A DNA stretch of 64,000 bases, from the NCBI GenBank assembly GCA_016710935.1, contig JADJTY010000001.1:434001-498000 (forward strand), in the 5' to 3' direction. The stretch is from Chitinophagaceae bacterium. GTDB lineage: Bacteria; Bacteroidota; Bacteroidia; Chitinophagales; Chitinophagaceae. The translations under genes were made by a program, and so were the position numbers. Below are positions 15,741-23,855 of this stretch, one piece after another; position 1 is the first letter of the stretch; the number at the start of each line of letters is the position of its first letter. The notes below the pieces were generated by a model. It saw nothing but the letters and a program-made list of their open reading frames with translations. It was not told the origin of the DNA and searched no databases.

Positions 15741-17105
15741 ATGGATAACTTAATGCAAATGCGCAACTATTTTGACAGCGGCATTACCAAACCTTATGCT
15801 TTTAGAAAAGAGCAATTAAGAAAACTGCAAGCCGCTGTAAAGAAATATGAACAGCCTTTGCATGAGGCTTTGTATACCGATTTAAAGAAAAGCCCCGAAG
15901 AATGCTGGGTTACCGAAACAGGGTTTTTACAGTCGGAGATCAGCAATACTTTAAAACATTTAAAAGGCTGGATGGAGCCTGAAACAGTATCTACCAACCT
16001 GCTCAACCTGCCTTCAAAAAGTTTTGTGATGCAGGAACCCCTGGGTGTTGTGCTCATCATCAGTCCCTGGAATTATCCTTTTCAATTATTAATGACCCCA
16101 TTGGCCGGAGCCATGGCTGCAGGGAATTGCGTTACTTTAAAATCATCCGAATTTGCTCCGGCAACATCTGCTATAATGAAGCAGCTGATTGAAGAAACCT
16201 TTGATAAAAACTATATTCAGTTTGTGGAAGGAGATGGGGCTGCAGTAATACCGCAGCTGATGAACAATTTTACATTTGACCATGTTTTTTATACCGGCAG
16301 CACCGCAGTGGGAAAATTGATTTATAAAATGGCTGCCGAAAGACTGGTGCCGGTTACACTGGAACTGGGTGGCAAAAGCCCATGCGTTGTGGAAGAAGAT
16401 GCCAATATAGAAGTTGCTGCGAGGCGTATTGCCATGGCTAAATTTTCCAATGCCGGACAAATGTGTGTAGCCCCGGATTATGTGCTGGTACATCAATCCA
16501 AAAAAGCAGCACTTATTGAAGCATTTAAAAAAACACTGCCTGTATTTTTTGGTGCCGATGCTGCAACCAGTTATGAATACGGAAGAATTATCAATGAAAA
16601 ACAATTTGACAGGTTATGCAGCTATATGCAACAAGGTAAAATTGTTTGCGGGGGTAATGTAAACAAAAGTGAACTGTATATTGAACCAACCATTATGGAA
16701 GATGTTTCTTTGGATGCTGCTATCATGAAAGAAGAAATTTTTGGTCCCATATTGCCCATGATCACGTTTACAACTAAAGAAGAAGCCAGATCGATCATCG
16801 CGAACAACCCGAACCCTTTGGCTTTTTATGTGTTTACATCAAGCAAGGAAAAGGAAACTGATTGGTTAACCTCGGTTCCCTTTGGTGGCGGTTGTGTTAA
16901 TAATACGGCATTGCATTTAACCAATCATAATTTACCCTTTGGTGGCCGGGGTTTTAGCGGCAGCGGCCGGTATCATGGTAAATATTCTTTTGAAACATTC
17001 AGCCATAAAAAAGCAGTGATGAAAACACCCACCTGGTTTGACCCGGCAATAAAATACCCGCCGTTTAAGGGCAAACTGAAGTTTTTTAAATGGATAATCA
17101 AGTAG
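15741..17105 (+). CDS. NAD(P)-dependent aldehyde dehydrogenase (class 3-like)
   Basis: 454 aa. It oxidises aldehydes to carboxylic acids. The catalytic set is complete: Asn111 in SPWNYPF, Glu208 in LELGGKSP and the nucleophile Cys242 in NAGQMCVAPD; the nucleotide-binding GSTAVGK is at 186-192. The short length and the C-terminal basic tail (PPFKGKLKFFKWIIK) fit the class 3 / fatty-aldehyde branch, in which the tail often associates with membrane. The substrate is unknown. The peroxidase-like gene begins 8 bp after the stop, suggesting an operon for handling oxidation products. Confidence 0.9.
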   Translation: MDNLMQMRNYFDSGITKPYAFRKEQLRKLQAAVKKYEQPLHEALYTDLKKSPEECWVTETGFLQSEISNTLKHLKGWMEPETVSTNLLNLPSKSFVMQEPLGVVLIISPWNYPFQLLMTPLAGAMAAGNCVTLKSSEFAPATSAIMKQLIEETFDKNYIQFVEGDGAAVIPQLMNNFTFDHVFYTGSTAVGKLIYKMAAERLVPVTLELGGKSPCVVEEDANIEVAARRIAMAKFSNAGQMCVAPDYVLVHQSKKAALIEAFKKTLPVFFGADAATSYEYGRIINEKQFDRLCSYMQQGKIVCGGNVNKSELYIEPTIMEDVSLDAAIMKEEIFGPILPMITFTTKEEARSIIANNPNPLAFYVFTSSKEKETDWLTSVPFGGGCVNNTALHLTNHNLPFGGRGFSGSGRYHGKYSFETFSHKKAVMKTPTWFDPAIKYPPFKGKLKFFKWIIK

Positions 17106-17112
17106 CAGACCA

Positions 17113-17811
17113 TTGCAGAAAATAAAAAAATATAAGCGGCTAAAAAAAGCTTCCATTGTAATATTATTACTAATGATCGCTTTTTGGACTTATGTAGAAA
17201 TAGAAAATAAAAATTCAAAAAATATGACAGTCAAACAAAAAGTTTTAAAGGCCGTTTATCCTGTATGGATGTGGTTTGCAGGCAAGAATGGTATAAATAA
17301 TAAAAATCTTTCCGGCGATAAACAGTCACCTGCTGTTTCATTTTATTCTTTAAAGGATACCTCCATTGACGGCACCGCTTTTGATTTTGAAAAACTGCAA
17401 GGTAAAAAAGTAATGTTGGTGAATACCGCATCAGACTGTGGGTATACCGGCCAGTACGATGACCTGCAAAAACTGAGTGAGCAGTATAAGGACAAACTGG
17501 TGGTGATCGGTTTTCCGGCAAATGATTTTAAAGAACAGGAAAAAGGAACCGATGAAGAAATAGCTACATTTTGCAGAAAGAATTTTGGTGTAAGTTTTCC
17601 GCTGATGAAAAAAAGCAGTGTAATCAAAGGCGCCAATCAAAGTAAAATATTTGAATGGCTTACCGACTCAGCCAAAAACGGCTGGAACAACCAGCAACCT
17701 TCCTGGAATTTTTGTAAGTTTATAGTTGATGAGCAGGGAAGGCTTACCAATTTTTTTGGATCCACCATTGAGCCTTTGGGTGAAGAAATAAAAGCTGCAT
17801 TAAATCAATAA
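17113..17811 (+). CDS. Glutathione peroxidase-like thiol peroxidase with N-terminal membrane anchor
   Basis: 232 aa from a TTG at 17113; an ATG at 17224 gives the more usual start MTVKQKVLKAVYP. The upstream extension encodes a basic stretch followed by ASIVILLLMIAFWTYVEI, a credible membrane anchor, so the longer form is retained here. The peroxidase core has Cys109 (NTASDCGYTGQY), Gln142 (FPANDFKEQEKG) and Trp198 (SWNFCKF), the catalytic triad. Non-selenium members of this family generally use thioredoxin as reductant. It reduces peroxides, likely lipid ones. Co-directional with the aldehyde dehydrogenase and the membrane protein after it. Confidence 0.85.
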   Translation: MQKIKKYKRLKKASIVILLLMIAFWTYVEIENKNSKNMTVKQKVLKAVYPVWMWFAGKNGINNKNLSGDKQSPAVSFYSLKDTSIDGTAFDFEKLQGKKVMLVNTASDCGYTGQYDDLQKLSEQYKDKLVVIGFPANDFKEQEKGTDEEIATFCRKNFGVSFPLMKKSSVIKGANQSKIFEWLTDSAKNGWNNQQPSWNFCKFIVDEQGRLTNFFGSTIEPLGEEIKAALNQ

Positions 17812-17819
17812 ATCATTTT

Positions 17820-18353
17820 ATGTTCGAACAAAGAGATTTCACTTTTATTTACAGATACTTCACCGGCGAAAAACAGGAAAGCCTCTTGTTTTTGATTGTT
17901 GGTATGGTAGCTGTTTTGCTTGCTGTTGTATGTTGGTTCTTCATAAAAAGTAACCCCAATTTTTTTAAAGGTGCCGCTATTCCTTTACTGGCCATTGGCC
18001 TTATTCAGATGGTGGTTGGTTATTCAGTTTATTCCCGAACCGACAAGCAAACAAAAGATATAGCCTACAATATAGGTATAGAGCCGGTTAATTATGCTAA
18101 GCAGACAGAGCTCCCAAGGATGAAAACTGTAATGAAGAACTTTGTTATTTACCGCTGGGTAGAAATTGCATTCATCATTACCGGCCTGGTTTTAATTTTT
18201 CTTTTCAGGTTACATGCAGATAAAACATTTTGGTATGGCTTTGGAGTAGCACTGGCTATACAGGCTGTAATGATGCTGGGGGCTGATTATTTTGCAGAGC
18301 AAAGAGGGAAAGTGTATTTTAATGAATTAGAGAAAATTATTTTAAGTAAATAA
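17820..18353 (+). CDS. Hypothetical membrane protein
   Basis: 177 aa, not recognised. Four hydrophobic segments: LLFLIVGMVAVLLAVVCWFF (about 22-41), FKGAAIPLLAIGLIQMVVGY (about 48-67), VEIAFIITGLVLIFLF (about 113-128) and FWYGFGVALAIQAVMMLGA (about 136-154). The polar loop between the second and third (about 70-110) contains a conserved-looking YNIGIEPVNYAKQTELPRM. It ends with a short charged helix. It lies 8 bp after the peroxidase gene, so probably in the same transcript. Confidence 0.7.
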   Translation: MFEQRDFTFIYRYFTGEKQESLLFLIVGMVAVLLAVVCWFFIKSNPNFFKGAAIPLLAIGLIQMVVGYSVYSRTDKQTKDIAYNIGIEPVNYAKQTELPRMKTVMKNFVIYRWVEIAFIITGLVLIFLFRLHADKTFWYGFGVALAIQAVMMLGADYFAEQRGKVYFNELEKIILSK

Positions 18354-18355
18354 AA

Positions 18356-19132
18356 CTACCTGCCAAATGTTGCAGGATCCATGGAAGTATTCGTTGTATA
18401 AAACTGCATGATTGATTGTAAAAAAGCCTTCGCAAAATTTACCCTGTTTGCCTGATTATTTCTAACACCGGTATAGTTTGATTCTATCTGCCAGCCAAAT
18501 ACTTTTGGATAAGCTGCAGCGCAATACCGTTGCGTATTATATCCGCCATCAAAATACAGATCGGTAACCAGTGGTGCAACGTCCTGCTGTGATGGTACAG
18601 CCGGGAAATTATTATTTGCCATCAATGTTCCAAATGCATGTGCACCGGTTAGCAATTGGTTTACCTGCAGCAAAGGATTTAGTTGCAGTAAATTGAAAAC
18701 AGATGCAGATACCGGGTTTATGTTAGCGGGATTCCTTAATTCGTTGCCGGTTAGCAAATAACCCAATTCCAGCCTTTCTTTGGTATGTCCGTGCCCATGT
18801 AAATCAATAAAAAGCGCAAGCGGATATTTCGCATTTATTTTAGTAATGAATGTATCAATACTTAAATGGTAATTGTTCCAAATGCCGGCAATGGTACTAT
18901 TGCTGCAGGTAGCCTCCGGCAAATCCCTGTTTTGATCAAGCTTTGTTCTTTTCAGGTAAGAAATAACCAGGTAAGGTTGAAATCCATAATCAACTTTGCA
19001 TATACTGTCTATACCATTTGCCATTTCTATTGTTCGTATATCAATAGCACTAGTAATACCAGGGCAAGTTCTGTCAGGAATTGAAGCCGGGTCATCATTT
19101 CCCCCATGAGGAACACTGATGATCAGGGGCAT
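18356..19132 (-). CDS. N-formylglutamate amidohydrolase-like protein (main body of a frameshifted lipoprotein gene)
   Basis: 258 aa from the ATG at 19132. It starts MPLIISVPHGG and contains LALFIDLHGHGH, the two metal/substrate motifs of the N-formylglutamate amidohydrolase (zinc hydrolase) superfamily, plus RTKLDQNRD near the first. Length fits a complete catalytic domain. The real gene probably starts at 19290 with a lipoprotein leader in another frame: one extra A in the run at 19215-19221 would join them. An outer lipoprotein of this family might release acyl or glutamyl groups; the substrate is unknown. It lies just downstream of dusB on the same strand. Confidence 0.7.
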   Translation of the reverse strand: MPLIISVPHGGNDDPASIPDRTCPGITSAIDIRTIEMANGIDSICKVDYGFQPYLVISYLKRTKLDQNRDLPEATCSNSTIAGIWNNYHLSIDTFITKINAKYPLALFIDLHGHGHTKERLELGYLLTGNELRNPANINPVSASVFNLLQLNPLLQVNQLLTGAHAFGTLMANNNFPAVPSQQDVAPLVTDLYFDGGYNTQRYCAAAYPKVFGWQIESNYTGVRNNQANRVNFAKAFLQSIMQFYTTNTSMDPATFGR

Positions 19133-19290
19133 ATTGCCGTATTGAACTTCGGTGTAAGGGTCTAATTTTTTCTTAATTACAATATCTTTTACCGGCTCTA
19201 TAACTGCGTCAGTATTTTTTTACAGCTGACCAGGCTGAACAAAAAAATTACAACTACTGCTGATAAAATATACTTACTGCTACTGTTCAT
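19133..19290 (-). pseudogene. Out-of-frame lipoprotein leader belonging to the gene at 18356-19132
   Basis: ATG at 19290-19288 gives MNSSSKYILSAVVVIFLFSL followed by VSCKK, a signal peptide with lipobox LVSC, then a stop after KILTQL. Adding one A to the seven-A run (minus strand, 19221-19215) instead reads CKKNTDAVIEPVKDIVIKKK and then LDPYTEVQYGNMPLIISVPH, joining the downstream hydrolase without a break. The join is exact in frame (158 bases plus one). Confidence 0.7.
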
Positions 19291-19294
19291 CTAA

Positions 19295-20332
19295 TTATAC
19301 CGGACATTTTTCATGATAATTGATCAACTCGATCGGCGTTTTCTGAAACTCGTAACCCGTATATTTAATTTGAATTTCATCCAGTACAGCATCTATTTCT
19401 TCCACTGTTTCAAGGGTAACTAATTTTAAACGGTAATCTTTTATACCGGGTAATCCTTTTAAATAATTGGTGTAATGCCTGCGCATTTCAAATATGCCAA
19501 CCTTAGGGCCCTTCCATTCAAAAGATTTGTGCAGGTGTTTTTTACAAACAGCAACCCGGTCTTCAATAGTAGGCGATGCTAAATGTTCACCGGTCTTTAA
19601 AAAATGTTTTATTTCATTAAATATCCAGGGGTAGCCAATGGCCGCACGGCCAATCATGATGCCGTCGATACCATATTTATTTTTGTATTCCAGTGCTTTC
19701 TCCGGGCTGTCAATATCACCATTTCCAAAAATGGGCATGGTAATTCTTGGATTGTTTTTTACTTTCCCAATCAGTTCCCAATCGGCCTGGCCCTTGTACA
19801 TCTGTGACCGGGTTCGGCCGTGTATGGCTAAAGCTTTTATACCAACATCCTGCAGACGTTCTGCAACTTCTTCAATATTTTTTGTATTCTCATCCCAACC
19901 CAATCTTGTTTTTACAGTAACCGGCAGCGAGGTTGATTTGACAACGGCACTGGTAAGCCTCACCATCAGATCAACATCTTTAAGTACACCGGCCCCGGCA
20001 CCTTTGAGGGCTACTTTTTTTACCGGGCAGCCAAAATTTATATCCAGCAGATCGGGATTGGTAACATCCACGATCTTTGCGGCCAACGACAGGCTTTCTT
20101 CATCGCCACCAAATATCTGGATGCCTACCGGTTTTTCATAGTCAAATATGTCAAGCTTCTGGCGGCTTTTGATGGCATCCCGTATCAAACCTTCGCTGCT
20201 GATGAATTCGGTGTACATCAGGTCGGCCCCATGGTCTTTACAAACTGCACGGAACGGGGGGTCGCTTACATCCTCCATCGGGGCAAGTAAGAGTGGAAAA
20301 TCGGGTAATTGTATGGAGCCTATGTTTGGCAT
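19295..20332 (-). CDS. dusB: tRNA-dihydrouridine synthase (DusB-like)
   Basis: 345 aa from the ATG at 20332 (MPNIGSIQLPDFPLLLAPME); the open frame extends 14 codons further. It reduces uridines in the tRNA D-loop using FMN and NADPH. Hallmarks: LAPMEDVSDPPFR, DINFGCPVKKV with the catalytic Cys, VKTRLGWD, HGRTRSQMYKG, GNGDIDSPEKA, and GIDGIMIGRAAIGYPWIF for FMN phosphate binding. Length is normal. The stop is 4 bp from the start of the lipoprotein leader at 19290, so the two genes are likely co-transcribed. Confidence 0.93.
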   Translation of the reverse strand: MPNIGSIQLPDFPLLLAPMEDVSDPPFRAVCKDHGADLMYTEFISSEGLIRDAIKSRQKLDIFDYEKPVGIQIFGGDEESLSLAAKIVDVTNPDLLDINFGCPVKKVALKGAGAGVLKDVDLMVRLTSAVVKSTSLPVTVKTRLGWDENTKNIEEVAERLQDVGIKALAIHGRTRSQMYKGQADWELIGKVKNNPRITMPIFGNGDIDSPEKALEYKNKYGIDGIMIGRAAIGYPWIFNEIKHFLKTGEHLASPTIEDRVAVCKKHLHKSFEWKGPKVGIFEMRRHYTNYLKGLPGIKDYRLKLVTLETVEEIDAVLDEIQIKYTGYEFQKTPIELINYHEKCPV

Positions 20333-20397
20333 TTTATTTTTTAAAACTGTTACTATTGTATATTGCGAGGGCAAATTTACAACTAATCAGCATAGCT

Positions 20398-21396
20398 ATG
20401 GAATACAGGAGTGTAAAAGGTATGACGGGGTGGGGCCAGTTAGGTATTTTACTGGTTTTTTTAGGAGCAGGGTTTATCCTGGCAGCCGGCGTTCAGTTAA
20501 TTATCGCCTATCAACTGATTCCTGCTGGTTTGCCACCGGATAAAATGGCAGAGGCCATGATCAATTCTATGTTGAAGCCTGAAAATATTGGTGCCGCAAG
20601 ACTTTCGCAGGTATTGGGCACATGCTTTCTTTTTTTTGTACCGGCAGCATTATTTTTGCTGGTCTGTCATGGAAAGAACAAATTCTGGCTTGGCTTTAAT
20701 AAACATATCAATGGCAGGCAGATCATTCTCGGATTCTTTCTTATTTTTTTAGCCAATGTAATTGCCAATCCACTGGCAGAGTTGAGTAAAACGCTGTTGG
20801 TAAATTTTCCAAAACTGAATGCCCTGGGCATGACTATGGAAGCCGAGTATACCAAACAGGTAATGGCATTAAGCAATTTAAAAAGCTGGGGCGAATTTTT
20901 GATGGCCATTGTCATCATGGCTTTTTTTCCGGCCTTGTTTGAAGAAATATTTTTTAGAGGAGCCGTGCAGAATTTACTGGTGCGCTGGTGGAAAAAACCA
21001 TTGCTGGCAATTATTGTCACTTCATTACTGTTCAGTCTTATTCACATGTCGGTGTTTCTTTTTTTAAGCAGGGCCTTACTTGGTTTTGTTTTGGGATTGA
21101 TGTATGAGCGAAGCAAAAACCTGTGGGTGAATATTGTTGCACACTTTTTAAATAATACCGTGGCAGTAATACAATTGTTCTGGTTATCAACACATAAACA
21201 AAAAGTGGAGATAGATAAATTAGACCCTGATGTGCCCTGGTGGGGCGCATTGATTGCACTGGCCATCAGCACAGGTATATTTTTGCTGTTTGAAAAAGTA
21301 TCGGCTAAAAATAAAACACAAATTGCCTTTGAAGAACAGAACCTGCTGGAGCAAAGTGATATCCTGCATCCATTTCCCGAAAATAAAAACCTCTAG
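20398..21396 (+). CDS. CPBP family intramembrane glutamic protease-like protein
   Basis: 332 aa from the ATG at 20398; the open frame runs back to 20293 over the dusB start and is not used. About eight hydrophobic segments. The CPBP motifs are present: FEEIFFRGAVQN (EExxxR) and SLIHMSVFLFLSRALLGFVLG (the second His-containing motif). Relatives include the CAAX-prenyl endopeptidase Rce1 and bacterial immunity proteins; no substrate can be given. cdsA starts 3 bp after its stop, so they form an operon. Confidence 0.88.
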   Translation: MEYRSVKGMTGWGQLGILLVFLGAGFILAAGVQLIIAYQLIPAGLPPDKMAEAMINSMLKPENIGAARLSQVLGTCFLFFVPAALFLLVCHGKNKFWLGFNKHINGRQIILGFFLIFLANVIANPLAELSKTLLVNFPKLNALGMTMEAEYTKQVMALSNLKSWGEFLMAIVIMAFFPALFEEIFFRGAVQNLLVRWWKKPLLAIIVTSLLFSLIHMSVFLFLSRALLGFVLGLMYERSKNLWVNIVAHFLNNTVAVIQLFWLSTHKQKVEIDKLDPDVPWWGALIALAISTGIFLLFEKVSAKNKTQIAFEEQNLLEQSDILHPFPENKNL

Positions 21397-21398
21397 TA

Positions 21399-22115
21399 TT
21401 GGCATTAAACATTCAAACATTTAAAACCCGGGCCTTAACAGCATTGCTTTTTGTGGTAGTGATGCTTACCGGCCTGCTTTGGAATTTCTGGAGTTTTTTG
21501 ATATTATTTACCGTGATACATTTTGGGTGCTGGTTTGAGTTTGTGAAACTGATGAAGAAGATCTATGCAGAGAAGTATTTAAGTTATTGTTTGTTTGGGT
21601 TGATATATATAACGATGCCCGTGTTGATGCTGATCGACTTAAGAACACTGTCTAAAGTTTATACCATTGGTTTTGAAGATAAATTGATTCTGGATATTGC
21701 CATTCCGCTTTGTATAATTTTTTCAATCTGGATCAATGATACGATGGCCTATTTGGTTGGCTCTTTTATAGGCAGAACCCCTTTAACAAAAATCTCACCC
21801 AAAAAAACATGGGAAGGAACTATTGGCGGCATGATCCTTTGTGTTATTGCGGTGGGCTTTTTATTTCCATTAGTAATGAGTAAGCAATTAGAAGCAGCTG
21901 ATGCACCGTTAAGAACATGGTTTATAATCCCGGCGATATGTGGAGTCTTTGGTACTTTAGGAGATATCCTTGAAAGCAAATTAAAGCGCATGGCCGATGT
22001 AAAGGATAGCGGCAGCTTCATGCCCGGCCACGGCGGCTTTTTAGACCGGTTTGATTCTTTACTGGTTGCAGTACCGTTTGTCTGGCTCTATATTAAATTG
22101 TTTGTACAATACTAA
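21399..22115 (+). CDS. cdsA: Phosphatidate cytidylyltransferase (CDP-diacylglycerol synthase)
   Basis: 238 aa, TTG start at 21399 right after the CPBP stop. It makes CDP-diacylglycerol from CTP and phosphatidate, the precursor of all phospholipids. The family signature near the C-terminus is complete (SKLKRMADVKDSGSFMPGHG then GFLDRFDS), with TKISPKKTWEGTIGG before it. About six membrane segments. The phosphatidylserine decarboxylase gene lies two genes downstream, giving a small phospholipid-synthesis cluster. Confidence 0.92.
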   Translation: MALNIQTFKTRALTALLFVVVMLTGLLWNFWSFLILFTVIHFGCWFEFVKLMKKIYAEKYLSYCLFGLIYITMPVLMLIDLRTLSKVYTIGFEDKLILDIAIPLCIIFSIWINDTMAYLVGSFIGRTPLTKISPKKTWEGTIGGMILCVIAVGFLFPLVMSKQLEAADAPLRTWFIIPAICGVFGTLGDILESKLKRMADVKDSGSFMPGHGGFLDRFDSLLVAVPFVWLYIKLFVQY

Positions 22116-22125
22116 ACATACATAA

Positions 22126-22769
22126 ATGAAAAATTATCTTTTGATTTTTTCTTTATTTGCATTGTTTGCCTTTAACAACAAACCCGGGCCAGTCATGAGA
22201 GAAAAGGCAGCTCCCTTTTTTACTGTATTAAAATTTGACAAAAAAGAACAATTATTTAAAGACAGCATAAAAGGTAACATTATAAACGGACTTAGCTGGA
22301 AGGATTCGAATGGAGAGCACAGGGCTTTATTTACGGCAATTCCCGTTAAAATGAATGAAAGCAGCGGTCTACAAAGTGGAGCGATTTATGTTTACTGTTT
22401 TTCTAAAAAACAGCAGGCTGGAAAAAAACCTGGGAAGTTAAAGATAGGATTGATGCCTGCGAGGTGGATGCTACCTGCGAGTTCTTCCCAAAATCATTTA
22501 CCATAACCGATAATAATGCAAATGATGTAGGCGAAGTTTGTTTCTTATACAAACTCAGTTGCAAGGGAGATGTTAGTCCCGATGAGAAAAAGCTGATCAT
22601 GTATGAAGGTGTTAATAAATACGCTATTCGTGGCAGCACCATTCTTCAGTTTGCAGCAGGTAAAGAGGGCGGTGATAAAAAGATTGATGCTTCATTTAGT
22701 AAAGCTGCCAGGCCACTGCTTGATTTTGCAAACGGCCAGTGGGATAAATTTGGAGTAACAAAATTTTAA
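22126..22769 (+). pseudogene. Exported protein of unknown function, split by a -1 frameshift
   Basis: The first frame (22126-22506) encodes a leader (MKNYLLIFSLFALFAFNNKP) and a beta-rich N-terminus up to AIYVYCFSKK, then loses sense. The second frame (to 22769) continues TAGWKKTWEVKDRIDACEVD ... FFPKSFTITDNNANDVGEV ... YKLSCKGDVSPDEKKLIMYE. One extra A in the six-A run at 22405-22410 joins them exactly into a 214-aa protein. The joined sequence resembles exported Bacteroidota proteins that databases label M949_RS01915 family (surface polysaccharide biosynthesis), a weakly grounded name. It lies between cdsA and psd. Confidence 0.6.
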
Positions 22770-22826
22770 GCCCCTAAACCTCTAAACTCCTAAGCCCTAA
22801 ACTCATAACTCCTAACCCATAACTCT
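22770..22826 (+). repeat. Low-complexity CTAAACTC-type tandem region
   Basis: Imperfect copies of CCCTAAACTC / CTCCTAACCC fill the space between the frameshifted gene and the psd promoter. There are at least five units of about 10 bp. No open frame or stem is evident. Confidence 0.5.
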
Positions 22827-22827
22827 T

Positions 22828-22835
22828 TATATTTG
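22828..22835 (+). promoter_or_regulatory. -7 promoter box for psd
   Basis: TATATTTG matches TAnnTTTG exactly, 17 bp before the psd ATG. The leader would be only about 10 bases. Confidence 0.5.
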
Positions 22836-22852
22836 CAGCTTAATCTTACAAA

Positions 22853-23509
22853 ATGACCATTCACCGGGAAGGATATAAAAGCATTGCCATCGGCACTTTA
22901 ATTTTTGGAGCAATTAACCTGGCGGTATTCTATTTTTTAAGCGCCTCCATGATGTGGCTTTGTGCTATTATCTTTTTTCTTACACTCGGGGTGCTACTGT
23001 TCCTGGTATCTTTTTTTCGTGTTCCAAACCGCCAGCTCACCATCAGCGAAAATGCCATTGTTGCACCTGCCGATGGAAAAGTGGTGGTAATTGAAGAAAC
23101 GACCGATGTGGAGTATTTTAAAGACAGGAGGCTGCAGGTCTCTATTTTTATGAGTCCGGCCAATGTGCATGTAAACCGCAACCCCATTGATGGAGATGTT
23201 GTGTATAATCAGTATCACAAAGGCAAATACCTCGTTGCCTGGCATCCCAAGTCATCTACCGATAATGAGCGCCATTCTGTGGTAATACGAAAAGGAAATA
23301 CCGAGATATTGGTTAAGCAGATTGCCGGTGCCCTGGCCAAACGTATTGTAAATTATTTGCAAGTGGGACAAAAGGTAAAACAAACAGAAGAAATGGGATT
23401 TATTAAGTTTGGCAGCCGGGTAGACCTGCTTTTACCTGTTGGAACCAAGGTACATGTAGAGCTAAACCAGGCTGTACAAGGGGGTGTAACCGTAATTGCG
23501 ACCTTATAA
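22853..23509 (+). CDS. psd: Phosphatidylserine decarboxylase (short, archaeal/bacterial type)
   Basis: 218 aa. It forms phosphatidylethanolamine from phosphatidylserine. Two N-terminal membrane segments (about 10-55), then VAPADGKVVVIEE, FMSPANVHVNRNPIDG and the self-cleavage site Gly187-Ser188 in IKFGSRVDLLLP, where the pyruvoyl cofactor forms. The short length is typical of the type lacking the long proteobacterial N-terminus. It follows cdsA by two genes and has its own promoter box. Confidence 0.93.
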   Translation: MTIHREGYKSIAIGTLIFGAINLAVFYFLSASMMWLCAIIFFLTLGVLLFLVSFFRVPNRQLTISENAIVAPADGKVVVIEETTDVEYFKDRRLQVSIFMSPANVHVNRNPIDGDVVYNQYHKGKYLVAWHPKSSTDNERHSVVIRKGNTEILVKQIAGALAKRIVNYLQVGQKVKQTEEMGFIKFGSRVDLLLPVGTKVHVELNQAVQGGVTVIATL

Positions 23510-23586
23510 TTTTAACAGTTGTAAAATTGGCACTATGCAATTTCTACCCTACATTTACGTTTAGAAATCAAATAAAAACTATAATC

Positions 23587-23796
23587 ATGAAAAAAGTATT
23601 TTTATTAGCTACCGCATTTTTGTTTGTTACCGGCGTTGCTATGGCCGACAAAGGGAAAAAGAAAAAATGTGCTAAAGGAAAAACCTGCTGCACAAAAACT
23701 GATGACAAAGCTGCCGGTTGCTCAAAATCAAAAGATGCAACTGCTACCAAAGCCTGCTGCAAAGACAAAGCAAAATCTACTACAGCCAGTATGTAA
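23587..23796 (+). CDS. Small Cys- and Lys-rich exported protein
   Basis: 69 aa from the ATG at 23587. A signal peptide (KVFLLATAFLFVTGVAMA) precedes a mature peptide of about 50 residues with six cysteines, two of them as CC pairs (KGKTCCTK and KACCKDK), and about a quarter lysine. No family recognised. The spacing suggests metal or thiol chemistry in the periplasm, but Lys-rich leaders of this kind are common in Bacteroidota. A strong terminator follows directly, so it is a monocistronic gene. Confidence 0.65.
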   Translation: MKKVFLLATAFLFVTGVAMADKGKKKKCAKGKTCCTKTDDKAAGCSKSKDATATKACCKDKAKSTTASM

Positions 23797-23816
23797 TTGT
23801 TGCTGAAAATTATTTA

Positions 23817-23844
23817 AAACCTTCCCGAACAGGAAGGTTTTTTT
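23817..23844 (+). terminator. Terminator after the Cys-rich peptide gene
   Basis: AAACCTTCC (23817-23825) pairs with GGAAGGTTT (23832-23840) with a 6-nt loop, followed by a T run. Confidence 0.85.
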
Positions 23845-23855
23845 ATGTCCTCAGG

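Noticed and set aside
21038..21046. TTATTCACA DnaA-box match in the CPBP gene (and TTATACACA at 27276-27284 in batD)
   Set aside because: Single coding-region matches expected by chance in 64 kb of this composition; used only as background for the pair at 476-506.
20398..21396. CPBP protease as part of a bacteriocin or defence system
   Set aside because: No bacteriocin, nuclease or other defence partner nearby; it is coupled to cdsA, a housekeeping gene.
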